Below are positions 21,527 to 31,063 of a stretch of 64,000 bases of DNA, piece by piece; positions within the stretch are counted from its first letter, which is position 1; every line of letters starts with the position of its first letter. The position numbers were made by a program, and so were the translations under genes. The stretch comes from Rhodovulum sp. PH10 (GTDB lineage: Bacteria > Pseudomonadota > Alphaproteobacteria > Rhizobiales > Xanthobacteraceae): the NCBI RefSeq assembly GCF_000293785.1, contig NZ_AKZI01000008.1, positions 1 through 64,000 on the forward strand, given 5' to 3'. The notes below the pieces were generated by a model. That model was not told the origin of the DNA. It searched no databases and was given only the letters and a program-made list of their open reading frames with translations.

Positions 21527-21623
21527 CCGTCATCGCCGGGCTCGACCCGGCGATCCATCGAGACGAATACAAAATGACTTTCTCGATTTTGATGGATGCG
21601 CGGGTCGAGCCCGCGCATGACGG
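21527..21623. repeat. 97-bp imperfect inverted repeat (33-bp arms)
   Basis: The left arm (21527-21559, starting CCGTCATCGCCGGGCTCGAC) and the right arm (21591-21623, ending GCGCATGACGG) are reverse complements except at a few positions. Each arm itself contains a small palindrome around GGGCTCGACCC or GGGTCGAGCCC. A 31-bp AT-richer centre separates them. It would fold into a long hairpin. It resembles the palindromic intergenic elements found in many copies in Bradyrhizobium and Rhodopseudomonas genomes. Confidence 0.8.
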
Positions 21624-21728
21624 ACGCATGCGCTCGAGTTCACATGCGGATCTCCCGCCCCGCCAGCGGGGAGAGGGAGCGCCGGCGCGGTGCATCCCCG
21701 CCTCGCCACCCGAGCGGGGGCGCGCCCC

Positions 21729-22637
21729 ATGAACCTCGAGGACGTCCGCGCCTTCGTCGCGGTGATCGACAGCGGCTCGATCGGCCACGCCGCGCGTCGC
21801 CTCGCGCTCACCCAGCCGGCCGTCTCCCGCCGCATCCAGCGGCTCGAGGAGGTGTTGGGGGTCACCCTGCTCGACCGTGATTCCAAGCCGGCCAAGGCGA
21901 CACGGGCGGGCGAGGCCGCCTATCGGCGCTGCGTCGCCGTGCTGCGCGCCGCCGATGCGCTCGCCCGCGACAGCAGAAGCGCGACCGCCGCCGGCCCGCT
22001 GCGGGTGGGCCTCACGCTCGCGCTGTCGGAAGCGGTGCTCGCCCCGGCGATCGAGGCGGTGCGTACCCGCTGCCCGGCGGTCGCGCTGCGGCTCACCACG
22101 GAATGCAGCGGCGCGCTGCGCCGCCAGCTCGCCGACGGCCAGCTCGATGCCGCGGTGGTGATGGCCAAGAACGACCGTCCGCTCGACGGCCCGCATGCAA
22201 AAAAGCTCGGCACCGAGCGGGTATTGGTGGTGGTGCCCAAGGACAGCCCGCTGGAAGACCGGGTCGGCGTCGCCGCGCTCGCCGGCCAAACCTTCGTGAT
22301 CAATCCGGACGGCTGCGGCTTCCGCGCCCAGCTCGACCGCGCGCTCGCCGTCCACGGCGCGGCGGTGGAGGTGATGGCGGAGACTTGGGGGGCGAGCCTG
22401 CAGCTCGCGCTGATCGCCCGCGGGCTCGGCATCGGGCTGATCCCGGAAGGGATTCTCGCCGCCTCGCCGTGGCGCGACGCGGTGCGGGTGGTGACGGTGG
22501 AGGATTTCTCGCCGGGCCTCGACGCCTGGATGCTGACGGCCGGCCCGCTCGGTCCGTTCGAGGCGGCGGTCGAGGCGATCGCCGGCTCGGCGCGGGCGTT
22601 TCTCACCGAAAACTTGGCGACCGCGGAGCCGGCCTGA
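21729..22637 (+). CDS. LysR family transcriptional regulator
   Basis: A 302-residue LysR-type regulator. The N-terminal winged helix (residues 1-60) reads FVAVIDSGSIGHAARRLALTQ with recognition helix QPAVSRRIQRLEE. The effector-binding domain begins near residue 90 (GPLRVGLTLALSEAVL), with RGLGIGLIPEGI near the end. The ATG at 21729 is at the proper start of the helix-turn-helix. LysR genes often sit divergent from their target; here the leftward neighbour is the MFS gene, beyond the repeat-filled gap, so a link is possible but weak. Confidence 0.92.
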   Translation: MNLEDVRAFVAVIDSGSIGHAARRLALTQPAVSRRIQRLEEVLGVTLLDRDSKPAKATRAGEAAYRRCVAVLRAADALARDSRSATAAGPLRVGLTLALSEAVLAPAIEAVRTRCPAVALRLTTECSGALRRQLADGQLDAAVVMAKNDRPLDGPHAKKLGTERVLVVVPKDSPLEDRVGVAALAGQTFVINPDGCGFRAQLDRALAVHGAAVEVMAETWGASLQLALIARGLGIGLIPEGILAASPWRDAVRVVTVEDFSPGLDAWMLTAGPLGPFEAAVEAIAGSARAFLTENLATAEPA

Positions 22638-22681
22638 GCGGGCGGCGGCCGACGCTGCCGCCTCGCCTCGCGCGTCCGCCC

Positions 22682-24463
22682 TCACGCGTCGGCGGGCTGC
22701 TCCACCCCGGCCGGCGCCTTTGCCGGTGCCGGCGCTTTCGCGGGCCGCTCGCGGCTGCCGGTGCCCTTGGCGAACAGCTCCAGCGTCTCGGTCTCGTCGT
22801 CGGTCACCGGCGTCATCGCGATGTCGGTGTAGGGCCGTTCGGCCTGCTCCGTCTTGACGCGGCGGCGCATCGCGTCGATCGCCAGCCAATGTTTCGCCAG
22901 CGCGACGTGCTTCGTCGCGAACTCCCACAAAAGCTTCGGATAGAACGACCACACCGGCTCGATCGGCAGCCCCGGCCGCCGGTCCTTCCGGTATTTCAGC
23001 CGGAACGCGCCGAACTGCAGCGGGTGCAGCTTCTCCACCGGGAACGCCACCGAGAAGGCGAACAGCACCGCCTGCAATCGTGACAAGCCCATGCCGGCCG
23101 CCGCCGCGCGCCGCATGATGGTCAGCTTGTGCTCGTCCGTATAATAAGCGGCCCAGGCGGCGCGATAGATCGCCTCCCACTCCGCCTGCGTCATCCGCGG
23201 GTGTGCCGTCACGACGTGCTCGAGGTCGTACTTGTTCATGTCGGGGTCCATGACCGTTCCGGCCTTCCACAGCGTCTTGTGATCCTCCGAGCCCGGCAGC
23301 GGCGTCAGGCAGAAGAACTCGAGAATGTCGAGCGGCAGCTCGCGCTTGAGAATCTCGATGTCCTCGCGGATCGAGGCCGGCGTGTCGCCGGGGAAGCCCA
23401 GAATGTAGCCGGCATAGGTGATCACGCCCGCATGCTTCCACGCGAGCAGCATTTTTCGGTACTCGGTGATCTTGTTCTGCCGCTTGTTGGCGGCCTTCAG
23501 GTTCGCCGGATTGATGTTCTCGAGCCCGATGAACACGCGCGTCACGCCGGCGCGCCGCGCCTTCTCGACGAACCCCTCGATCTTGTGACACAGCGTGTCG
23601 ACCTGGATGATCAGGCGCACGTCGATGCCGTCCTGCTCGCGGATCTTTATGATCCGGTCGAAGATCGGCTCCCAGTCCTTGTTGCGCGCGAAATTGTCGT
23701 CGGTGATGAAGAAGCGGCGGATGCCGTCGGCCCAGTGGCGCTTGATCAAAGCCTCGATGTCGTCCGGCGAGCGGCGCCGCGATTTTCGGCCCTGCACGTT
23801 GATGATGGTGCAGAACGAGCACTGGAACGGGCATCCGCGGCCGGCATCGAAGCTCGCGTGATTGTCGTAGACCCGCGTCACCACCTCGCGCGGCAGATAC
23901 GGCACCGGCGCCGCCTCGATATCCGGCAGGTCGTTCATGTGATCGTAGATCGGCTTCAGGTCGCGCGCGGCGGCGTCGCGCAGCACCGCCTCGAAGCGGC
24001 CCTCCGCCTCGCCGGCGAACAGCGAGCAGCCGAGCGCCAGCGCCTCCTTCAGGTCGGCCGGCATCTCCGGGAGCATCGCGAGCAGGCCGGAGACGTGGAA
24101 GCCGCCGATCACCACCGGCACGCCGGCGGCGCGCAGCGGCCGCACGATGTCCATGGTGCGTGGAAACTGGTTCGACTGCACGCCGACCATGCCGACCATG
24201 CCGAACCCGCCATGGCGGGCGATCAGCCCGGCGATCTCGTCCGGCCGCACACGCGTGTTGGTCTCGTCGATCGCGGTGATGTCGATCTCGACGTCGGCGC
24301 CGAGCACCTCACGCGCCGCCGCCTCGCGGGCGAGCGAATAGACGCAGGCGAGCGAGTTCGCCGGGATCGCCGAGCGGCGCCACTGAATGACGTAGCCGTC
24401 GTCGTCGTAGTGCGACGGCTTGATCAGCACGAGCTGGAACCGGCGCTTCGCGTCCCCCGCCAT
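22682..24463 (-). CDS. B12-binding radical SAM protein
   Basis: A 593-residue enzyme. An N-terminal cobalamin-binding-like Rossmann domain (about 10-180, with VVIGGFHVSG) precedes a radical SAM core that begins at RGCPFQCSFC (Cys-x3-Cys-x2-Cys for the 4Fe-4S cluster, around residue 214). The core ends near the ILGFPGDTP and CLTPLPGSEDH motifs. A long C-terminal tail (about 480-593) follows; its PVWSFYPKLLW motif is shared with the partial gene at the right edge. The reaction is unknown; related hopanoid methylase HpnP and Bchl-pathway BchE also have this architecture, so a methylation, cyclisation or lipid-modifying role is possible. The end is Ala/Pro/Lys-rich. Confidence 0.88.
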   Translation of the reverse strand: MAGDAKRRFQLVLIKPSHYDDDGYVIQWRRSAIPANSLACVYSLAREAAAREVLGADVEIDITAIDETNTRVRPDEIAGLIARHGGFGMVGMVGVQSNQFPRTMDIVRPLRAAGVPVVIGGFHVSGLLAMLPEMPADLKEALALGCSLFAGEAEGRFEAVLRDAAARDLKPIYDHMNDLPDIEAAPVPYLPREVVTRVYDNHASFDAGRGCPFQCSFCTIINVQGRKSRRRSPDDIEALIKRHWADGIRRFFITDDNFARNKDWEPIFDRIIKIREQDGIDVRLIIQVDTLCHKIEGFVEKARRAGVTRVFIGLENINPANLKAANKRQNKITEYRKMLLAWKHAGVITYAGYILGFPGDTPASIREDIEILKRELPLDILEFFCLTPLPGSEDHKTLWKAGTVMDPDMNKYDLEHVVTAHPRMTQAEWEAIYRAAWAAYYTDEHKLTIMRRAAAAGMGLSRLQAVLFAFSVAFPVEKLHPLQFGAFRLKYRKDRRPGLPIEPVWSFYPKLLWEFATKHVALAKHWLAIDAMRRRVKTEQAERPYTDIAMTPVTDDETETLELFAKGTGSRERPAKAPAPAKAPAGVEQPADA

Positions 24464-24613
24464 ATCGGCAGCCCCCCGTTCTGGAGTGGTCGTCGGTATT
24501 TGTACTCAAGGCGGATAACGCGAGAAAATGCAAGCCACAACGCACCGGCGCGCGCCGGCCTGCCCGAAAAACGCGATGTGGAGGAGGTTTGGACCGATGG
24601 CGACAGGGTTCGG

Positions 24614-24728
24614 CCTCGTCCGGAGGAGCACTCCGCAGGAGTGCGTCTCGAAGGACGAGGGCACGGACGTAGGTCGAACCTGGGCCTCATCCTTCGAGAC
24701 GCCGGCGGAGCCTGCCCTCGGGATGAGG
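24614..24728. repeat. Paired palindromic repeat modules (REP-like)
   Basis: Module 1 (24614-24660) begins CCTCGTCC, has the core GCACTCC-GCA-GGAGTGC and ends GGACGAGG. Module 2 (24685-24728) begins CCTCATCC and ends GGATGAGG. A conserved TAGTTTCC-rich tail follows. The same paired structure recurs at 51148-51251 and variants occur at 30809, 40234 and 62100. This copy abuts the 3' end of the cell wall hydrolase gene. Confidence 0.85.
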
Positions 24729-24750
24729 TGATAGTTTCCCGCCGCCGGCG

Positions 24751-27348
24751 TCAGAGCTTCTCGGCGGGCGCGATGATCGCGGCGGAGCCCCAGGAGGGCT
24801 CGTCGGCGCCGTCGCCCCAGCGGCGCGGCCGATAAAAGGTGTGCACGCCGATGCGGTCGAGCTTGTGCATCGTCCGCACCCACCACGGATGCACCCAATA
24901 GGCGTGATAATGGGTCGCCTTGCCCACGTCGTTCAGCCAGTGGCGGCCGTCGAGCGTCTCGGTGGCGAGTTTTTGCGCGCGCGCCCAGGCGTCCGGCTCG
25001 TTGATCACCTCCTTGTGCCCGTCACAGGCGAAGGTAAACTGGCAGGCGAGATGGCGCTCGGCGTTCTGATAGACCACGCCGCACACGTCGTTCGGATAGT
25101 AGCGCGAGAAGACGCGGTTCATCACCACCTGGGCGACCGCGATCTGGCCGCGCTCGGACTCGCCGCGCGCCTCGAAATAGATCGCATCGGCGAGGCACTT
25201 CTCCGCCTTGGCGCGCTCGTCGCCGGCGAGGCCGAGGCGCTGCGCCGGACTGAGCAAAATGCCGGGCATCACCACGCCCTTGTGGGCGACGGTCTCGCCG
25301 CCGGTCTCCGGGTCGAGCGAGGCGAGGCGCGGCTTTGCACGCGGGACGGCAGGCGTCGCCGAGAGATCGGACGAGGGCTCGCCCATCGCCACCGGACCGG
25401 GCGACCAGGGCTGCAGCGCATCGGTGCCGGACAACGGCTCGGCGCCGAAATAGAGGCGGGAGGTGGTGAGCGCCGGGTTCTTTTGCGCGTCGGCCTCGGC
25501 GGCCGGCTCGCCGGATGCGGCCGGATCGGCGGAAGCGGACGGACCGGCCAGCTCCGCCTTCGGCGTGATCGCCACCGGGATCGGCAGGTCGGGCGATGCG
25601 CTCGCCAGCACGATCGGCCGCATTGCCGTCGGGGTTTCGGCGGACGCGGCCTGGGCCGGTGCGGTCTCGGCCGGGCTGGTCTCGACCGGTGCGGACGGAG
25701 CCGTCGCCTCGGCGACCGCCTTCGTCGGCGCGGCCGCCTTCGCCGACGCTGCAGCCGGAGAAGCGCCGGCGGGAGAGACGGCATCGCCTGCCACGGGCGC
25801 CTTCGCCGGCGCCTCGGTGGCCACCGAAATCTCGGTCGGTGTTTCGGACGGCGCGGCCGTCGTCACCGCCAGGGCATTTTTCGCGGTCTCGGCAGGGGCG
25901 GGGGCGGCAACGGTTTTTTCCGTCGTCGTCGCTTCGGCCGGGGTTTTCGTGGCCGTCTCGGCACTCTTGGCGATGACCGCCTCGGCGGCCTTCACCGGGG
26001 TCGGCTCGGCGGGTGTCGCTGCGGCCTTCTCGGCCGGCGCCGCGGCGTCCGCGATCATCACCGGCGCGTCGTCGGCCTCGGTGCTTTCGCTCGCCGCCTC
26101 GGACGCGTTCGGCGACACCGCTGCCGCGGTCGCGGGCTTTTGGGCGGTCGCTTCGGTCTTGCCGGCCTCGAGCTTGCCGGTCTCGAGCTTGGCCGTCTCG
26201 GCTTTCGCCACGATGACGGGCTTCGAACTGGCCGCCGGCGCGGACCCCGGCTGCGGCGGAATGTTGGCGAGCGACGGCGCGTTGGTGGCGGTCGGCTCGG
26301 GCGACAGGCTCGTCGGCACCGGCGGGGCGCTCGGCTCCGGCGCGCCGAGCCAGGCCATCGAGCCCATGGAGAATGCTTCCGGCGGCGGCGCCGGCACGGT
26401 GATCTCGGCCTTTTTCGCGGGCGCCGGGGTCGCGGCCTCGGCGGCCTGCCGGGCCGCCTCGGCGGCGGCGGCTTGCTGCTCGGGCAGCACGCGCGGCCAG
26501 CCGATCTGCCGCTCGGCCTTTTGCGGCACGGTGGCCGGAGATCGGGCGGCCGGCGACTGGGCGGCCGGAGATTCGGCGGTGGCGCTCGCGGCCGGAGCGA
26601 CTGCCGCCTGTGGCGGTGTCTCCGGTGCGGCCATGGGGGCGACGGCCGGGGCGACGGCCGGGGCGACGGCCGGGGCGACGGCCGGGGCGACGGCCGGGGC
26701 GGCCGCTTCGGGGGCCGGCGCCGGTGCCGGCGCGAGCGCCGCCATCTGGGCGGGCGCTTCGCCGGTGGCCGGGGCTTTTGCGGCCGGTGTCTCGGCGGCC
26801 GGTGTCTCGGCGGCCGGTGTCTCGGCGGCAGCCGTGTCGGGGCCGACCGGCGCCTGCCCCTGCGGCGCGGTCATCTCCTCGGCGAGCGCGCGCTCGGCCT
26901 CCAGCGCCTGCTTTGCGCGCGCCTCGGCGACGGCGCGCGGCACCAGCCGGTTGCCCTTGCGGGTGCGGTTGACGAGGTCGCGGTCGAGCTCGGGCGCCCG
27001 CGTCGACAGGTCGAACAGCGCCCGCGTGGCGGTCGAGCCGGTGGTCTCGCCGATGTCGAGGCTCGCGACGTCGAGGCTCGCCAGCTTGAAGCCGGTGGGC
27101 TCGGGAATGTCGGTGCCGACCGGGGTCGGGAAGGTGAAGGTCGCGGTGTGCAGCAGGCCGAGCGCCGACGGCGAGCGCGGCCCGGGCTCGCGCCAATGAT
27201 CGCCGACCGACGAGCGCTCGGCGATCAGCGAGGCGAGATCCTGGTAGCCGATCGGCACCGGAATGACGGTGAAGGTGAGCATGGCGAAGCCGAACGGAGC
27301 CGTCGCCGCCAGCGCCTTCTCGCGCAATGACCGCAGCCGCGATCCCAC
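24751..27348 (-). CDS. Cell wall hydrolase, SleB family, with long Ala/Pro-rich linker
   Basis: An 865-residue exported protein. The N-terminus has one hydrophobic segment (residues 11-35). Residues about 150-640 are low-complexity, rich in Ala, Pro, Glu and Thr. They include five tandem APAV units (DNA 26641-26702) and three AAETP units (26790-26830). The C-terminal catalytic domain (about 720-865) is SleB/hydrolase_2: AIYFEARGES with the presumed catalytic Glu, then QIAVAQVVMNR, CQFTFACDG and THYHAYWVHPWW. SleB-like enzymes are lytic transglycosylases or amidases that cut peptidoglycan. The linker probably spans periplasm or binds the wall. No sporulation genes are near; homologues are usual in non-spore-forming rhizobia. 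Confidence 0.9.
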   Translation of the reverse strand: MGSRLRSLREKALAATAPFGFAMLTFTVIPVPIGYQDLASLIAERSSVGDHWREPGPRSPSALGLLHTATFTFPTPVGTDIPEPTGFKLASLDVASLDIGETTGSTATRALFDLSTRAPELDRDLVNRTRKGNRLVPRAVAEARAKQALEAERALAEEMTAPQGQAPVGPDTAAAETPAAETPAAETPAAKAPATGEAPAQMAALAPAPAPAPEAAAPAVAPAVAPAVAPAVAPAVAPMAAPETPPQAAVAPAASATAESPAAQSPAARSPATVPQKAERQIGWPRVLPEQQAAAAEAARQAAEAATPAPAKKAEITVPAPPPEAFSMGSMAWLGAPEPSAPPVPTSLSPEPTATNAPSLANIPPQPGSAPAASSKPVIVAKAETAKLETGKLEAGKTEATAQKPATAAAVSPNASEAASESTEADDAPVMIADAAAPAEKAAATPAEPTPVKAAEAVIAKSAETATKTPAEATTTEKTVAAPAPAETAKNALAVTTAAPSETPTEISVATEAPAKAPVAGDAVSPAGASPAAASAKAAAPTKAVAEATAPSAPVETSPAETAPAQAASAETPTAMRPIVLASASPDLPIPVAITPKAELAGPSASADPAASGEPAAEADAQKNPALTTSRLYFGAEPLSGTDALQPWSPGPVAMGEPSSDLSATPAVPRAKPRLASLDPETGGETVAHKGVVMPGILLSPAQRLGLAGDERAKAEKCLADAIYFEARGESERGQIAVAQVVMNRVFSRYYPNDVCGVVYQNAERHLACQFTFACDGHKEVINEPDAWARAQKLATETLDGRHWLNDVGKATHYHAYWVHPWWVRTMHKLDRIGVHTFYRPRRWGDGADEPSWGSAAIIAPAEKL

Positions 27349-27887
27349 TGAGCCGTCCCCCTCCCCCGCGCCCTCCGTCCCGCGTCCGTTCGGGTTTTCC
27401 GAAAAGACCGGTCGTATGTCGGTGGGCGCCTTTGCAACAGGTCAACCATGCTGCGACGGCACGGTTAACGTCGACTGAACGAGACGAGCCGCGCACGTCG
27501 AGGCGCTCGCGCTCGACGCGCGTTCGGTGCCGCCGCGCGTACGCGACGTCGGTTCGAAATGGCGTTGCTGCTTGCTGGAAGCCCCGTCCGGGGATCCCGT
27601 CCAGGAACCCCGTCCAGGAACCCCGCTGCCCGGTCGCGGATGGCGCGACGCGACCGATCGCTCGGCCCGTCGCCGCCATCGCGCCCTGGCACCCCCACAC
27701 CCCCGTGTGATCGGTAGCAAGTCGATGGCGCAGATCACTAACCAGAAACAAGGCGGCATCTTGGCGGCGCGGGCGAGTGGCGCGTCGGGCCATCGCGCCG
27801 CGTGTGCCCGGCGACGGGAAACGCCCGTGGCAGAGGCACTTCTCGGCGCATGCCGAGATGTGCGTTACGTACTCGTCCAGATGACGA
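27349..27887. other. Gene-free stretch
   Basis: About 540 bases between the cell wall hydrolase start and the YihY stop codon. I see only a short direct repeat of CCCGTCCAGGAA (near 27598-27622), and no reading frame with convincing codon use. It must hold the promoter of the hydrolase gene. Confidence 0.5.
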
Positions 27888-28907
27888 TCAGGATTCCGCC
27901 CGGCCGCCGGAGGGGTCGCGCAGGGCTCCACCGTGGGTCGCAGGGCCGCCGGATTCGGCCGTCGCCGGCGTCCTCGCGGGCTCCGTCGCGGATGCGGCCT
28001 CGTGCGTGCGGGCCTCCCGCTCGGCCGCCTCGCGGGTGGCTCGCTCGGCCCGGGCGATCCTCTCGGCTTCCGCCTTGCGCCGCTTGATGATCGCCTGGTT
28101 GAGCGAGGCGCCGAACAGGAACATCGCCGCGGTCCAGTACAGGAAGACGAGCGCGATCATCGCCGAGGCGAGCCCGGCATACATGGTCACATAGGCGCTG
28201 GCGAAGCTCGCGAGATAGCGGCCGAAGGCGACGCCGAGCACGATCCACAGGGCGAGCGTCGCCGCCGCGCCCGGCAGCACGTCGCGCAGCCGCCGCCGGC
28301 CGGCCGGCAGCCATTTGTGGATCATCACCAGCGCGACCACCAGCACGATGGTGGCGATGGTGAAGCGGGCGAGGGTGAGCGAGAAGGCGAACTGCCGCAG
28401 CTCGGGAAACCACACCACCAGCGCGTTGTAGGTCAAAGGCGCCAGCACGATGAAGAAGGCGAGCGCGATCATGCCGATCGCGCCGAGCAGCACGTAGCCG
28501 ATCGACTCGATGCGCAGCATCCACCACGGCCGGCTCTCGACCACCTCGTAGGAGCGGTTGAGGCCGATCCGCAGGCTCTCGACGCCGCTCGACGAGAAGT
28601 ACACCGCGAGCGCCGCGCCGATCGTCAGGATGCCACCGTGCGCGGTGGTGAGGACGCTCTCGATCTCGCTCGAGATCGGCCCCGACACCTCGCGCGGCCA
28701 CGCCTCGAGCAGCAAGAGCGCCACCTGGTCGGACAAATCCTTGGTGCCCAGGAAGCCGGTCAGCGCGGTGACGAAGATCAGGAACGGAAACAGCGACATC
28801 AGCGCCGACAGCGCGATGTGGCTGGCGACCGCCCAGCCGTCGTCGCGGTTGAAGGCGAGGAAGGCGTCGGCGGCGACCCGGGCGGCGAAGGCGAGGCGGT
28901 GCGGCAT
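27888..28907 (-). CDS. YihY/BrkB family inner membrane protein
   Basis: A 339-residue protein with six membrane helices. Family marks are the N-terminal [17 protein letters not shown], the [20 protein letters not shown] segment and [10 protein letters not shown]-like sequence before the last helices. The C-terminal 60 residues are charged and end in an Ala/Pro/Glu-rich tail. YihY was once called RNase BN, a label now withdrawn; its function is still not clear. It lies back to back with mcd. Confidence 0.9.
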   Translation of the reverse strand: MPHRLAFAARVAADAFLAFNRDDGWAVASHIALSALMSLFPFLIFVTALTGFLGTKDLSDQVALLLLEAWPREVSGPISSEIESVLTTAHGGILTIGAALAVYFSSSGVESLRIGLNRSYEVVESRPWWMLRIESIGYVLLGAIGMIALAFFIVLAPLTYNALVVWFPELRQFAFSLTLARFTIATIVLVVALVMIHKWLPAGRRRLRDVLPGAAATLALWIVLGVAFGRYLASFASAYVTMYAGLASAMIALVFLYWTAAMFLFGASLNQAIIKRRKAEAERIARAERATREAAEREARTHEAASATEPARTPATAESGGPATHGGALRDPSGGRAES

Positions 28908-29115
28908 GGAGCGGGAACCCGTTTCTCGCCTCGGCGGGGGGTCTCACCGGCTCCAATTGGGCCGTGCGGTGCCGTTCGGCAAGCGAGATTTCCCTCTCCA
29001 CGCAGATGCGAAAAGATGCAATCATGGGACGTCAGGTCGATTTTGGATCATCCGGGCGGCGTGGGGCGAGACCTCGCGGCGTGCCGGATGTCACTGTGTT
29101 TTCTCGGAGATTCGC

Positions 29116-30786
29116 ATGTCCTTGGCCGCCCCCCGCTCGGATTCCGCGCCTCGTCTCGAAACCCTCGCCCAAACCGCTGCCGACGCGCTCGACGTCGTGC
29201 TGGCGAGCGCGATCGAATCGGTCCGCGGCCGGCTCGGCGGCGGCTCGGGCGCGCGCGGGCAGGACCGCGAGCAGCGTGCCACCCACGGCCTCGCCTGGCT
29301 CGCCACCTATGCCGAGGCGGTGCGACAGCTCGCCGCCTACACCGCCCGCATGACCGAGGCCGGCAAGCTCGGCGAGATCGAGGATTTGGTGGTGCGCATC
29401 GGCCTCGGCGAGTACCTCGCCCAGGTGGCCGGCGGCATCCCGATGAGCCAGAACGAGTTCGTCCGGCCCGCCGATCTCGGCCTCGACACCGCCGAGGTGC
29501 TGAAGAAGCTGTCGCCCTCGCTCGACGCGCTGGCGGGCTGCGGCAACACGCCGGAGAACCGCGCGCGCCTCGTCGCGCTGATGCGCGAGCACCATGGCGC
29601 CACCGTCGGCGATTGCGGCCTCGAGGACACCTACGAGCAGATCCGCGACGAGATGCGCAAGTTCGCCGACCAGGAGGTGGTGCCGCACGCGCACGGCTGG
29701 CACCGGGCGAACAGCTACATCCCGATGGAGACCATCCGCCAGATGGCCGAGCTCGGCGTGTTCGGCCTGACGCTGCCGGAGGAGTACGGCGGCATGGGGC
29801 TCGGCAAGGAGTCGATGTGCGTCGTCTCCGAGGAGCTTTCGCGCGGATATATCGGGGTCGGGTCGCTCGGCACCCGCTCGGAGATCGCCGCCGAGCTGAT
29901 TCTGGGCGGCGGCACCGACGAGCAGAAGAGCCACTGGCTGCCCAAGATCGCCTCGGGCGAGATCCTGCCGACGGCGGTGTTCACCGAGCCCAACACCGGC
30001 TCCGACCTCGCCTCGCTGCGCACCCGCGCGGTGCGCGAGGGCGACGTCTACAAGGTCTCCGGCAACAAGACCTGGATCACCCATCCGGTGCGTGCCGACC
30101 TGATGACGCTGCTCGTGCGCACCAACCCCAAGGACGCCGGCTATCAGGGCCTCTCGATGCTGCTCGCCGAGAAGCCGCGGGGCGACGACGCCAACCCGTT
30201 CCCGGCGAACGGCATGTCCGGCACCGAGATCGAGGTGCTCGGCTATCGTGGCATGAAGGAGTACGAGATCGCCTTCGACGATTTCGAGGTGCCGGCGGCA
30301 AACCTTCTCGGCGGCGTCGAGGGGCAGGGCTTCAAGCAGCTGATGCAAACCTTCGAGGCGGCCCGCATCCAGACCGCCGCGCGCGCGATCGGTGTCGCCC
30401 AGGCGGCGATGGAGGAGGCGCTCGCCTACGCCGAGACGCGGGTGCAGTTCGGCCAGCCGATCGTCGTCTTCCCGCGCGTCGCCGACAAGATCGCGATGAT
30501 GGCGGCCGAGATCATGATCGCCCGCCAGATCACCTATTTCGCCGCCAAGGAGAAGGACGCCGGCAAGCGCTGCGACCTCGAGGCCGGCATGGCGAAGCTC
30601 TTGGCCGCCCGCGTCGCCTGGGCGTCGGCCGACAACGCCGTGCAGATCCACGGCGGCAACGGTTTTGCGCTCGAATACCGCGTCTCGCGGCTGCTCTGCG
30701 ACGCCCGCATCCTCAACATCTTCGAGGGGGCGGCCGAGATCCAGGCGCAAGTCATCGCCCGCCGGCTGCTCGACAAGCGGAACTGA
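29116..30786 (+). CDS. mcd: (2S)-Methylsuccinyl-CoA dehydrogenase
   Basis: A 556-residue flavoprotein, about 170 residues longer at the N-terminus than ordinary acyl-CoA dehydrogenases. That extension (residues 1-165) is a hallmark of Mcd. The core shows [26 protein letters not shown] for FAD and substrate, [11 protein letters not shown], and the C-terminal [12 protein letters not shown] with [10 protein letters not shown]. Mcd oxidises methylsuccinyl-CoA to mesaconyl-CoA in the ethylmalonyl-CoA pathway of acetyl-CoA assimilation, and passes electrons to ETF. The ATG at 29116 follows a GGAGA ribosome site; the longer open frame leftwards crosses the divergent promoter region. No other gene of the pathway adjoins it, but etfBA and hydroxybutyryl-CoA dehydrogenase lie 5-8 kb away. 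Confidence 0.92.
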   Translation: MSLAAPRSDSAPRLETLAQTAADALDVVLASAIESVRGRLGGGSGARGQDREQRATHGLAWLATYAEAVRQLAAYTARMTEAGKLGEIEDLVVRIGLGEYLAQVAGGIPMSQNEFVRPADLGLDTAEVLKKLSPSLDALAGCGNTPENRARLVALMREHHGATVGDCGLEDTYEQIRDEMRKFADQEVVPHAHGWHRANSYIPMETIRQMAELGVFGLTLPEEYGGMGLGKESMCVVSEELSRGYIGVGSLGTRSEIAAELILGGGTDEQKSHWLPKIASGEILPTAVFTEPNTGSDLASLRTRAVREGDVYKVSGNKTWITHPVRADLMTLLVRTNPKDAGYQGLSMLLAEKPRGDDANPFPANGMSGTEIEVLGYRGMKEYEIAFDDFEVPAANLLGGVEGQGFKQLMQTFEAARIQTAARAIGVAQAAMEEALAYAETRVQFGQPIVVFPRVADKIAMMAAEIMIARQITYFAAKEKDAGKRCDLEAGMAKLLAARVAWASADNAVQIHGGNGFALEYRVSRLLCDARILNIFEGAAEIQAQVIARRLLDKRN

Positions 30787-30808
30787 TGCCGAAGGCGCCC
30801 GCGTTCGA

Positions 30809-30854
30809 CCTCGTCCGGAGGGGCACTCCGAAGGAGTGGGCTCGACGGACGAGG
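30809..30854. repeat. Palindromic repeat module (REP-like)
   Basis: One degenerate module beginning CCTCGTCC and ending GGACGAGG, with core GCACTCCGAAGGAGTG. It lies 23 bp past the mcd stop codon and is followed by a TCTCCCGCCG tail like the other copies. The rest of the gap to the zinc-ribbon gene shows no gene. Confidence 0.75.
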
Positions 30855-31063
30855 CCGTGGTCTCCCGCCGTCGGTACGAGCTTTTTCGCGCCACGGGGAG
30901 AGGGGGCGCCGCCGCTCCGGCCGGCGCCGGCCGGGGGGCTGCGGCGTGCCGGGCGCAGAAATCCGGGTCGCGCTTCCGCCACCGACTCGTGCTAAGAGCG
31001 CGCCCTCATCGGTGGGGGCCGCGGGACAACCGCGGCCGGGAACCAGCACGAAGAAGGGACGAG

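Noticed and set aside
24841-27330. An open frame of 829 codons opposite the cell wall hydrolase
   Set aside because: Its composition (Gly, Arg, Cys) reflects the complement of Ala/Pro codons in the linker. No domain or ribosome site.
27442-28087. Short open frames in the gap before the hydrolase gene
   Set aside because: Several overlap on both strands, with Arg/Pro-rich proteins, no ribosome sites and no recognisable family.
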